From: Chloroflexota bacterium | GTDB taxonomy: Bacteria > Chloroflexota > Limnocylindria > Limnocylindrales > CSP1-4 | Reading direction: 5' to 3' | DNA: 64,000 nt | NCBI GenBank assembly: GCA_021786385.1 | Contig: JAJYNJ010000076.1 | Span: 1-64,000, forward strand | Shown: one piece after another, positions 1-8,470 of the stretch | Layout of the letters: each line of letters opens with the position of its first letter | Position numbering within the stretch: position 1 is the stretch's first letter | The notes under the pieces: generated by a model | What the model was told of the DNA's origin: nothing | The model's database searches: none | Seen by the model: the letters and a program-made list of their open reading frames with translations, nothing else | Translations under genes and position numbers: made by a program

Positions 1-1631
1 ACGTAGCGCGTCTCCCAGCGCGGCGCGAACTTGTCCTTGAAGAAGGCGAGCCCGGCGACGTCGTAGAAGGGACGCACGAGCCGGGCCACGGCCGCCAGCG
101 CGCGCTCCTCGAGGCGCTGCCCGGCCGGGTCGAGGCCGCTGAGGGGCGCGAGGCCCAACGAGAGCGTCGTCGCGCCGGCGTCGCGGAACCGTTCGGCGGC
201 CTCGGCCAAGCAGAACTCCACCGCGCCCGGCACGCCGCCGGGCACGCGCCGGATCAGGTCGAGCACGTACCCGCCGTCCGCGCCGGTCGAGCGGAACGAG
301 ACGACTGCGGTGGGCGTGCCCCGGGCGTCGAGCGCCACCGCGACCGGGACGCGGCGCAGCTCATCGAGTGAGAAGCGGCTGATGGTGAAGCCCATCTCCG
401 GCGGTCCGCTCTCGGCGTGCCAGGCCGCGTCGACCTGCGCGAGCCCGGGGCCCAGCCGTGCGCTGTCCGCTCCGAGCCCGTCCGGGTACCAGGCGAGCGT
501 CAGGCCGCCGCGCTTCGCCCGCGTGATGGTGTGGCGCAGGTTCGCGCGCCGCGAGCCCGCGAGGCTGAAGCTCGGCAGGTCGATGATCGCCTCGCGGCCG
601 ATCGGCGAGGCCTGGAAGCCGAGCGCGCGCAGCCGCTCCAGGCTCGCCTCGGACGCCTGGTAGACGACCGGCACCCAGTCGTGCTGGCGGCACGCGTCGA
701 CGAACGAGGCGAAGACGAGCCAGCGGTCGCGCTCGCTCCCCACCGGTTCGCCCACCGCCACGGCGACCCGTCCGTCGCGGCCATAGGCCACGAAGCCGTC
801 GCGCCCGGCCGGGCTGTACCAGCGCTTGTCGTCGCTCAACTGGAACGGCAGCAGCGCGCCGCGCCCGTAGCGGCGCGCCAGCTCGCGCACCCGCTCGCGC
901 AGATCGGGCGCCGGCGTGTCGTCGCCCACCGGTCGCAGCATGGCGAGGAGCGCGAGCGCGACGGCCAGGCGCGAGGCGATCGCGAGGGCCAAGATCAGCG
1001 TCGTGCGCGGGCCGGAGGGCGGTCCCGCGAGGTCCCCGAACGCCAGCCAGGCGCTCAGCGTGCGGGCCAGATCGGGCAGGTCGGCTGGCTCGGCGGGCAG
1101 GGCGTCGGCCGGATCGTGCAGGATCACCAGCACGGTCGCGAGCGTCGCGATGGCGGCCCCGGCCAGCAGGAGCCCCCAGCTCGTCCAGCTCCACGTCCGC
1201 GCCGAGCGCACGCCGTAGCGGTTCCGGTCGAGCGTCAAGAGCGCCAGCGCGATCGCCGCCACGACCCCGCCGGCGGTGTGCCCGAGGGCGAGCAACTGGA
1301 GTGGCACGCCCGCGGCGAAGACGAGGATCGCGAGCCACCAGGCGAGCCGTTTGCCGCGGACGAGCCCGATGGTGAGCGCCGCCAACCCGACGGCACTGAG
1401 CGCCGCGATCAGCGGGTCCGCGCTCGGCGTGTCGAACGGGAGCAGCGCCTGGACGCTCGAGAGGCTGGCCGTGCCGAACGCGAAGGCGTCGGAGAGCGCC
1501 ACGAACGCGCCGAGCCCCATCACGACGCGGGGGAGCAGACGTGCCGCCCGCCCGGCCCGGCCCGCGCTCGTCGGGCGCAAGGCGGCGGGGCGGATCGCGG
1601 GCCACCGCACGGCCGGGCGCAGGCGGGCCAT
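1..1631 (-). CDS. DUF2156 / phosphatidylglycerol lysyltransferase C-terminal domain membrane protein (aminoacyl-PG synthase-like), partial at window edge
   Basis: Reverse frame from ATG at 1631 is open to position 1 (MARLRPAVRWPAIRP...; multiple TM segments, then LLPFQLSDDKRWYSPAGRDGFVAYGRDGRVAVAVGEPVGSE...EFCLAEAAERFRDAGATTLSLGLAPL). Not in the ORF track because it has no stop inside the window. ATG overlaps the upstream stop (TGATG). Confidence 0.85.
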   Translation of the reverse strand, partial: MARLRPAVRWPAIRPAALRPTSAGRAGRAARLLPRVVMGLGAFVALSDAFAFGTASLSSVQALLPFDTPSADPLIAALSAVGLAALTIGLVRGKRLAWWLAILVFAAGVPLQLLALGHTAGGVVAAIALALLTLDRNRYGVRSARTWSWTSWGLLLAGAAIATLATVLVILHDPADALPAEPADLPDLARTLSAWLAFGDLAGPPSGPRTTLILALAIASRLAVALALLAMLRPVGDDTPAPDLRERVRELARRYGRGALLPFQLSDDKRWYSPAGRDGFVAYGRDGRVAVAVGEPVGSERDRWLVFASFVDACRQHDWVPVVYQASEASLERLRALGFQASPIGREAIIDLPSFSLAGSRRANLRHTITRAKRGGLTLAWYPDGLGADSARLGPGLAQVDAAWHAESGPPEMGFTISRFSLDELRRVPVAVALDARGTPTAVVSFRSTGADGGYVLDLIRRVPGGVPGAVEFCLAEAAERFRDAGATTLSLGLAPLSGLDPAGQRLEERALAAVARLVRPFYDVAGLAFFKDKFAPRWETRY

Positions 1632-3313
1632 CAGCGCAGCACCCCCGTCTGGACTTGCCGTTCCGCGACCGCGCGCAGCGCCGGGATGAACTCCAGGCGG
1701 ACGGCCTTCCAGGCGTGCCCCAGCTGGTTCCACAAGAAGTCGGTCGGATACCCCTCGCGGGTCAGCACCGCGGCAAACTGGCTCGCCTGCTGCCCGAAGA
1801 CGCCCGCGTCCGGCTGGGCCGAGAGGACGATGAAGAGCTGCCGGCGGAGCGCGGGCGGGAGCCGCTCGGCCGTCAGCATCGGCGAGTTCGCCGCCACCAC
1901 GGAGGGGACGTGTCCGAAGGGCATCCAGGCGTTGACCGTCTCGCCGCTGCGCAACCCGGCCACGAAGTAGCCGGAGAAGATGACCGCCTGGTGGAAGACG
2001 TCGGGGTGGCGCAACAGCAGGTTCGCGGCGCAGAACCCACCCTGCGAGAAGCCGGCGATGGTGCGCGCCGCCGGATCGGCGATCGTGCGGAAGCGGCTGT
2101 CGAGCGCGTGCACGACCGTCGCTGACACGTAGGTGTCGGCCCGCTCGCGGCCGTCGTACGAGTCGGCACATTCGCTGTTGGGGAACGGGCCGCCCGCGAG
2201 ATCGACGAAGGCCACGATGGTGGGCGGCAGCGTCCCGTCCGCGATGGCCTGGTCGAGGAGCGCGGCGACATGGATCCCGAGCGCCCAGTGGGCCAGGTCC
2301 CAGGGCACGGTGTACACCACCGGGTAGCGCTGGGTGCCGGTCGCGTAGCCCGCTGGCAGGTAGAGCCAGACCGTCGAGCTCGATCGCCGCCCGTCATACC
2401 AGGGCGAGGGGAGCGTGAAGGCCACGACCTGGCCGCGCCCGGTGGGGCGCGCGTTGGCCCACGGTTGGGTCGAGGCGATCGCTCCGCCGCTCGCCGATCC
2501 GTTCGTCACGGCGCCCCCGTCGGCGCCGCCAGCGCCGGTCCCAGGGCCAGCCGCTACGCCGATCGGCCCGCTTCCCGCCGCACCGTTCCCTCCACCCGAC
2601 CCGACACCCGAGCGCCCACTGCCGGTGTCGCCCCCGACGAGCGGCGGGGCCTGCAGGATGGCCCCTCCGGTCATCGCCACGTCGGGGGTGTAGTTGATCA
2701 TGTCCGCGAAGGTGGGGAGCGAGCCGAGCACCACGGCGAGCGCCAAGAGCGGCGCCAGCGTCCGGAGCAGCCGGCGCCGATCCAGGCGGTCCTGGCCGCG
2801 CCAGTCGGCCAGCAGCGCCCAGCCGCCTCGTAGCCAGCGCCGCACCTCGATCGCGAGGGTGGCCATGGCCCAGCCGGTGACGAGGCCGGCCGAGGCGAGG
2901 GTCACGAGCGTGGCCAGCCAGCCGAGCGGCTCGAAGCCCTGCGGCCCATGCGTCGCGATCGCACTGGCCGTCTCGTCGAGGAACGTCCGTCCGAAGACGA
3001 CGGCGAGGCCGAGATACCCCACGATGATCGGCCCGAGGCGCCCGCCGGCCGCGAGCGCGGCGAGGGCGGCGCCGAGCCCTCCGGCGGTCAAGCCGGTGAT
3101 CAGCCGGGCACGGTCCGGATCGAAGCCCATCACCTCGAGGGCCGTGTCGGACCCCGCGAGCGCGCCGGCCAGGCGCAGCGCGACGATCAGGGCAGCGCCG
3201 ATCGCCACGCCGACGAGGGGTCGCCAGACGGCGCGGACGACGGCAGGGGAGCGCCGCGACGCGCGGGCGCGCTGCCTCGCGAACGCCCCGACCAGATCGA
3301 GTACGCCTGACAT
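1631..3313 (-). CDS. Membrane-anchored alpha/beta hydrolase, putative esterase (PF00756-like)
   Basis: N-terminal TM segments, then esterase D-like domain with ARTIAGFSQGGFCAANLLLRHPDVFHQAVIFSGY (nucleophile elbow GFSQGG). Start taken at MSGVLDLVGAF. Confidence 0.8.
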   Translation of the reverse strand: MSGVLDLVGAFARQRARASRRSPAVVRAVWRPLVGVAIGAALIVALRLAGALAGSDTALEVMGFDPDRARLITGLTAGGLGAALAALAAGGRLGPIIVGYLGLAVVFGRTFLDETASAIATHGPQGFEPLGWLATLVTLASAGLVTGWAMATLAIEVRRWLRGGWALLADWRGQDRLDRRRLLRTLAPLLALAVVLGSLPTFADMINYTPDVAMTGGAILQAPPLVGGDTGSGRSGVGSGGGNGAAGSGPIGVAAGPGTGAGGADGGAVTNGSASGGAIASTQPWANARPTGRGQVVAFTLPSPWYDGRRSSSTVWLYLPAGYATGTQRYPVVYTVPWDLAHWALGIHVAALLDQAIADGTLPPTIVAFVDLAGGPFPNSECADSYDGRERADTYVSATVVHALDSRFRTIADPAARTIAGFSQGGFCAANLLLRHPDVFHQAVIFSGYFVAGLRSGETVNAWMPFGHVPSVVAANSPMLTAERLPPALRRQLFIVLSAQPDAGVFGQQASQFAAVLTREGYPTDFLWNQLGHAWKAVRLEFIPALRAVAERQVQTGVLR

Positions 3314-3390
3314 CGGATGGGCCTTGGACTCCGCGTACGATTCGGGACGCGCCGGACCCTCCACCTTACGAATTACTAGAACAGGAGACA

Positions 3391-4428
3391 TCAATAATGC
3401 GGGTTGGTGGCGATCCTCCCGTGGCTCGCTGCCGGCGCGTATGTGGCGTTGCCGGTGAACTTCACCCAATACGCGGTCCAGCCGTTGACGCGTGCGAAGT
3501 AGTGCACTGTTCCGTCCGCGGCTACCCGCCGCAGCGTCAACTGACGCCAGCCGCTCGTCTTCGACGCGACCCAGATCTGCACCAGTGAGCCCGCAAGGTT
3601 CGGGCTCGTCCGCACGAGGACCGTGACGTAGCTGTCGCGGGCCACGGCTAGGCTCCGCGTGCCGAAGCCGGACGTTCCGCGATTGACGCCGGAGGCGACG
3701 GCGTCGGTGGGCGAGACCGGCGTGCGGGTGCCGCCCCCGACGTAGAACGGCTTGCTGGTGGCAGCGGCATAAGCCGCGCTGCTCGTAGCGGTGAGCGTGT
3801 AGAGGTTCGCAGAGCCCCGGGTGATCCTGCAGCCGAAGAACGTGGCGACGCCCTTTACGATCCTGCGGCCCGTGCCGCTCGTGCAGGAGAGCATGCCCAC
3901 CGCCGGGTTAGTCCCGATCGAGAGAGTGACGACCGTCGAGTTGTCCGTCGTGGCGATCTGGTTGGCCGCGCTGACGACCTCCACCACCGGCTGCTGCGCC
4001 CAGACGGTCCCGGTCGCCCCGCCGCCCGGCTGGGTGGCGAAGTAGAGGTGGTTGGTAGCCCGATTGACCGTGAGCGTGAACGGCTGTACCGCGCTGGGGT
4101 TGGTCCCGTTCGCGGCAGTGATCCGGATCGGATACGTCCCGTTGGTCGACGGGGCGGGGGTGCCCGCCAGGGTAGCGGTGCCGGTGTGGTGGTCGGTGAA
4201 CGTCACCCCGGCGGGGAGAGCGCCCGTCTCGCCGAGCAAGGGGGCCGGCGCCCCGGTCGTGGTGACGCGGAAGGTACCCGCCACGCCCACCGTGAAGGTC
4301 GTGCTCTTGGCGCTCGTGACGGCGGGCGCGACGGCGGACGCCGCGAGAACTCCCGAGGGCAACAGTCCGACGACGAGCAATGCCCCACCCAACATAGCTG
4401 CGAGGCGCCGGTTGAAGAGGCCAAACAT
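3391..4428 (-). CDS. Secreted protein with putative Ig-like domain
   Basis: Signal peptide MFGLFNRRLAAMLGGALLVVGLLPSGVLAAS; putative-Ig pattern (GTFRVTTTGAPAPLLGETGALPAGVTFTDHHTGTATLAGTPAPSTNGTYPIRITAANGTNPSAVQPFTLTV). AGGAGG upstream of ATG at 4428. Confidence 0.7.
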   Translation of the reverse strand: MFGLFNRRLAAMLGGALLVVGLLPSGVLAASAVAPAVTSAKSTTFTVGVAGTFRVTTTGAPAPLLGETGALPAGVTFTDHHTGTATLAGTPAPSTNGTYPIRITAANGTNPSAVQPFTLTVNRATNHLYFATQPGGGATGTVWAQQPVVEVVSAANQIATTDNSTVVTLSIGTNPAVGMLSCTSGTGRRIVKGVATFFGCRITRGSANLYTLTATSSAAYAAATSKPFYVGGGTRTPVSPTDAVASGVNRGTSGFGTRSLAVARDSYVTVLVRTSPNLAGSLVQIWVASKTSGWRQLTLRRVAADGTVHYFARVNGWTAYWVKFTGNATYAPAASHGRIATNPHY

Positions 4429-4557
4429 CTCACATCCTCCTGGAGAGCCGCATCGCGTTGGCATGGGGAGCACTGGAAGCGCGAGTCGGGACGTCGCGAG
4501 CGCTGGGGGACCGGGCGAACGGTGGCGCGACGGTGGACCACGAGCTACCGCGCATGC

Positions 4558-6165
4558 TCAGCCTCCCGCGAGCCAGTCCAGCAGGTTCGTGGTCAGCTGC
4601 CCGAACCCCGCCGGGACGCCATGGGAAGCGGCAAAGCTCGGCTCGAGCCCCCAGCCCCACCAGAACGTGCCGCTTGCGAAGACCCGTCCGCCTGAGGGCA
4701 GCGCCCGCACCACCGCCTGCGCGGCGACGCTTGCGCCCCCACGTGTGATGGTCATGGTGGAGGCGAAGAGGTGGTCGCCCGGCAGGCTCGCGAGCCCCGG
4801 AAAGACCCGGTCCACCTCGCCGCCGGCGATGCGTCCGAGCGAGTCGCCCGGCGCGAGCCCGGTCCCCGCGAGCAGCCTTGCCGGGGCCCCGGCCGCGAGC
4901 CGATAGGCGTAGTAGCCTGGCACCACGTCGCCGTACTGGACCCCGAAGAGCGCCTGCTCGGGTCGGTTGCCGGCGCGGTGGCCCACCCCGCAGGGCAGGG
5001 AGCGGAACGCGTTGGCATGGCGCGTGAAGCCGCCCGGGCAGCGCGCTGGCAGCGCCGGATCGAAGCGGGCGTCCTTGTACAGCCCGATCGTGCGCGGGCC
5101 GGTCGACGAGGGATCGGAGAAGCTGACTTGCCAGTACCCCGTGTCGGCGGCAAACAGTCCCAAGCCCAGGTCGCCCTGGCGGAGCACATGCTGGTCCAGC
5201 CAGTCGCGGAGCGGCGCCCCCCAGTACTCGCCGTGGCCGCTGAAGAGGACCGCGCGCGGCAGCGGCTGGACGGCCGGGTGCGTCGAGAGGTCGTAGTCGG
5301 TGGTGTAGGTGACGTCGTACCCGTGCCCCTCGAGCCAGGCGATGAAGGGGGCCTCCAGCATGAGGATCTGGCCCGCGCCCGCCTCGTCGGCGAACGGCCG
5401 GTCGAGGCTCACCGCGACGGCTTCGGGGACCCCAGGCGCCGGGCCGCCGACCCCGCTCCAGTAGAGGCTGCTGCCGCCCCAGCGGTTGTAGGCCGCGTAG
5501 TCGAGCGTGTTGCTGACGAAGAGGAAGCGACTCGGACGGGTGGCGCGGACGACGAACGGCGCGTAGCTCTGGGTGCCGCCGACCCCGCTGACCTTGGCCA
5601 GGTAGACCCCACTCGGCCAGCTCGCCGGGATCGGCTGGCTGTAGGTGGCGCGCCAGCCGGCCCGAACCATCTTCGTCGTCGGATCGACGATCGGGCCGCC
5701 CTGGCGCACGCCTGGCTGCACCGGGGACGGGTCGCCCATCGCCTGCACGGTGGCCCCCAGGCGGAAGATCGCCACGGTGTAGGCGGGGGCGTCCGTGCTG
5801 ACCGCCAACCGCAGCGTCTCGCCGGGGAGGTACGAGGGCGCGTCGGCGTAGGCCTCGGTCGGGTGGTCGGGGGTGGACGGCCGCTGGATCTGCCACGCCG
5901 CGTCGCCCCGGAACGTGATCGTGGGCCGCTGGCCGATCATGCTCGCGTCCTCGGTTTCGCCAGGCTGGTCGGCGATGTCGCCGTCGGGCCCTGCGGCCGG
6001 GCTGCCCGCCGCGGGCGCCAGGACCGACGGCGTCACCGACGTGGCCACGGCGCGCGGCCCGACCGTGGCGCTCGAACGGGCCGCCGCCGCGCCGCCGCAG
6101 GCCGCCAGGACGAGCACGAGGACGCCAGCGAGTGCGAGGCTGCGGCTCGGTACGGCGTGGCTCAT
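4558..6165 (-). CDS. Lipoprotein with N,N-dimethylformamidase beta-subunit-like C-terminal domain
   Basis: Lipobox LVLAACGG after MSHAVPSRSLALAGVL; family-like motifs (YTTDYDLSTHPAVQPLPRAVLFSGHGEYWGAPLRDWLDQHV...GTFWWGWGLEPSF). Confidence 0.7.
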   Translation of the reverse strand: MSHAVPSRSLALAGVLVLVLAACGGAAAARSSATVGPRAVATSVTPSVLAPAAGSPAAGPDGDIADQPGETEDASMIGQRPTITFRGDAAWQIQRPSTPDHPTEAYADAPSYLPGETLRLAVSTDAPAYTVAIFRLGATVQAMGDPSPVQPGVRQGGPIVDPTTKMVRAGWRATYSQPIPASWPSGVYLAKVSGVGGTQSYAPFVVRATRPSRFLFVSNTLDYAAYNRWGGSSLYWSGVGGPAPGVPEAVAVSLDRPFADEAGAGQILMLEAPFIAWLEGHGYDVTYTTDYDLSTHPAVQPLPRAVLFSGHGEYWGAPLRDWLDQHVLRQGDLGLGLFAADTGYWQVSFSDPSSTGPRTIGLYKDARFDPALPARCPGGFTRHANAFRSLPCGVGHRAGNRPEQALFGVQYGDVVPGYYAYRLAAGAPARLLAGTGLAPGDSLGRIAGGEVDRVFPGLASLPGDHLFASTMTITRGGASVAAQAVVRALPSGGRVFASGTFWWGWGLEPSFAASHGVPAGFGQLTTNLLDWLAGG

Positions 6166-6283
6166 GTCCCGGGCACCGCCCCGACCGGCAGCGGGTCCAG
6201 GCCGTCGGGCGTGGAGAGGTACCCGCTGCCCGAGCCGGCCACGTCGGTCCGACTGGCACAGGCCGCGCACGGGATGCCGCTCT

Positions 6284-6577
6284 TCACTGGTTGGGGTTCC
6301 CGCCAGGGTTAGCCGGTTCGGGCTGGCCGGACGCTCCCGGCGCGCCGCCCCCGCCACCACCCGGGCCGCAGTCCTGGTTGCTGGCCGCCGCGGCCGTGGG
6401 CGCGGTGACCCGCCCAGCGGCGAAGGCGGCACCTCCGATGGCGATCATGCCGGCCAACAGCAGGGCGACATCGACGCGGCTCCGCCGGCGGCGCATAGGC
6501 GGGGCCGGGTGGGTTGGCTGTTCGGGCGAGATCGGCTCAGTGAGCGTCTCGACCGGCGGCTGGATGGATGCGGACAT
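6284..6577 (-). CDS. Small single-TM protein with Gly/Pro-rich C-terminal tail
   Basis: MSASIQPPVETLTEPISPEQPTHPAPPMRRRRSRVDVALLLAGMIAIGGAAFAAGRVTAP...GGGGGGAPGASGQPEPANPGGNPNQ; TAGGAGG RBS; last gene of the efflux operon. Confidence 0.6.
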   Translation of the reverse strand: MSASIQPPVETLTEPISPEQPTHPAPPMRRRRSRVDVALLLAGMIAIGGAAFAAGRVTAPTAAAASNQDCGPGGGGGGAPGASGQPEPANPGGNPNQ

Positions 6578-6587
6578 GGGGCACCTC

Positions 6588-7799
6588 CTACTCGTACCGA
6601 AGGGCGGCGATGGGGTCGAGGAGCGCGGCCTGGCGGGCGGGCCAGACGCCGAAGAGGACGCCGACAGCCACACTGAATCCGGCCGCGACCAGGAGCGTGA
6701 GGGGGTCGAACACGAAGCCCCAACCGGCGATCTGGCCGATCCCTGCAGAGAGGAGAAGGCCAATGCCGATCCCAATCGCGCCGCCCAGGAGCGAGAGGGT
6801 CAGGGCCTCGACCAAGAACTGCAAGAGGATGTCGCGGCTGCGCGCCCCGATCGCCTTGCGGATGCCGATCTCGCGGGTTCGTTCGCGGACCGAAACGAGC
6901 ATGATGTTCATGATCCCGATGCCGCCCACGACGAGCGAGATCGAGGCGATTCCGGCGAGCAGCACGGCCAGCAGCGTGGAGACCGACGAGACTGCACCGA
7001 GGAGCTGCGCCTGATTCGAGATCACGAAGTCATCGGGGCGGCCGGCCAGGATCCCGTGGCGACTTCGCAGCGTCGTCGTGATCGCCGCAGCGACCACGCC
7101 CATCTGGTTGACCGAGGCGACACTCACGCCGATCGTCCGGACACTCGTCCCGCCCACGAACTGCGATCGCACGGCGGCGACCGGGACGATGACTTGGTCG
7201 TCCTGGTTGAGGAGGCTCGAGCCGCCCTTCGCCTGGAGGATCCCGATCACACGGAACGGGATCCCCCCGATTCTGATGTCGGTTCCCACGGCGTTGGCGC
7301 CGAGCCCGAGGTTGGTCGCGGTCGTAGCGCCGAGCACGGCCACCCGCAGGCCGAGGGCATCGGTCACGGGGGTGAGAAACGATCCCTGCCAGATCGTCTC
7401 GTTGCGCACCTGCGCGTGGGCGGCGGTCGTGCCGATGATGATGGTCGTCGTGTGCTTGGCGCCCGCGATCACCGGCTGCTGGGTCGCGAGCTCCGGGGCC
7501 ACGGCGGCCACCCCGGCGATCTTGGCGAGCGCCACAGCGTCGTCCAGGGTGAGCGTGGTGGCCGATCCGGGTTCACCGGCGTTGGGCCCACTGACGGCGG
7601 TGCCCGGGTTCACCACGAGCAGGTTGGTGCCGAGGCTGCGCAGCTGGGTCGTGATCCCGCGGGTGGTCCCCTCGCCGACCGACACGAGCGCGACGACCGA
7701 CGCGACGCCGATGATCACCCCGAGCATGGTGAGCGCCGCGCGCAGCCGACTCGAGCGCAGACGGGAGAGGGCCAGGCGGACGAGTTCGAACGCACTCAT
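6588..7799 (-). CDS. ABC transporter permease, MacB/FtsX family
   Basis: ALTMLGVIIGVASVVALVSVGEGT, GIGIMNIMLVSVRERTREIGIRKAIGA: classic MacB-type permease. Confidence 0.92.
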   Translation of the reverse strand: MSAFELVRLALSRLRSSRLRAALTMLGVIIGVASVVALVSVGEGTTRGITTQLRSLGTNLLVVNPGTAVSGPNAGEPGSATTLTLDDAVALAKIAGVAAVAPELATQQPVIAGAKHTTTIIIGTTAAHAQVRNETIWQGSFLTPVTDALGLRVAVLGATTATNLGLGANAVGTDIRIGGIPFRVIGILQAKGGSSLLNQDDQVIVPVAAVRSQFVGGTSVRTIGVSVASVNQMGVVAAAITTTLRSRHGILAGRPDDFVISNQAQLLGAVSSVSTLLAVLLAGIASISLVVGGIGIMNIMLVSVRERTREIGIRKAIGARSRDILLQFLVEALTLSLLGGAIGIGIGLLLSAGIGQIAGWGFVFDPLTLLVAAGFSVAVGVLFGVWPARQAALLDPIAALRYE

Positions 7800-8470
7800 G
7801 CGGCCACTCGCCCGTCGCGAACGTGGACCTGGCGCTCCGCCGCCTGCGCGACGTCGCCGTCGTGGGTGATCAAGACGATTGTTCGTCCGCTGCGGTGGAG
7901 TTCATGGAGAAGCTCGATGACTTCGGCGCCGCTCGCGCTGTCGAGGTTCCCGGTCGGTTCGTCCGCCAAGAGGATGGCGGGCTCGGTGACCAGCGCCCGA
8001 GCGATCGCGACCCGCTGCTGCTCGCCGCCGGATAGCTCGGTTGGCTCGTGGGCTAGGCGATCGCCGAGCCCGAGCCGTTCGAGTGCGGCCCTGGCGCGGG
8101 CCTCGCGATCGCGGCGCCCCATCCCCTGGTAGATGAGGGGAGCCGCGACATTCTCGAGGGCGGACATCCGCGGCAGCAGGTTGTACGACTGGAAGATGAA
8201 CCCGATCTCGCGGCTGCGCAGCCTGGCGAGCTCGTTGTCGTCCAGATCCGCGACCGCGGTGCCGGCCAGGACGTAGTGGCCGTTCGTCGGCCGGTCCAGG
8301 CAGCCGAGGATGTTCATCAGGGTCGTCTTGCCGGAACCCGACGGCCCGACGATGGCGACGAATTCGCCCTCCCGAATGACGAGGTCGATCTGGCGCAGAG
8401 CCGCGACGTCGATCCGACCGGTCCGGTAGATCCGGCTGAGGCCCTGCACGCTGATGAGCGGCGCGCTCAT
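7796..8470 (-). CDS. ABC transporter ATP-binding protein, MacB/LolD type
   Basis: Walker A GPSGSGKTT, signature LSGGEQQR, Walker B ILLADEPTGNLD; overlaps neighbours by 4 bp. Confidence 0.95.
   Translation of the reverse strand: MSAPLISVQGLSRIYRTGRIDVAALRQIDLVIREGEFVAIVGPSGSGKTTLMNILGCLDRPTNGHYVLAGTAVADLDDNELARLRSREIGFIFQSYNLLPRMSALENVAAPLIYQGMGRRDREARARAALERLGLGDRLAHEPTELSGGEQQRVAIARALVTEPAILLADEPTGNLDSASGAEVIELLHELHRSGRTIVLITHDGDVAQAAERQVHVRDGRVAA

Noticed and set aside
361-1605. Reverse ORF (414 aa) overlapping the DUF2156 gene
   Set aside because: Different frame from the recognisable protein; low-complexity Arg/Ala translation with no motif.
417-1970. Long forward ORF (517 aa) over the start of the window
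   Set aside because: Antisense to a clear DUF2156 gene and the esterase; Arg/Pro/Ala-rich composition typical of high-GC shadow ORFs.
4430-6259. 609-aa reverse ORF over the lipoprotein gene
   Set aside because: Out-of-frame shadow of 4558..6165, which carries the signal peptide and motifs.
6132-8132. 666-aa forward ORF
   Set aside because: Antisense to the MacB permease and ATPase genes; no domain-like sequence.
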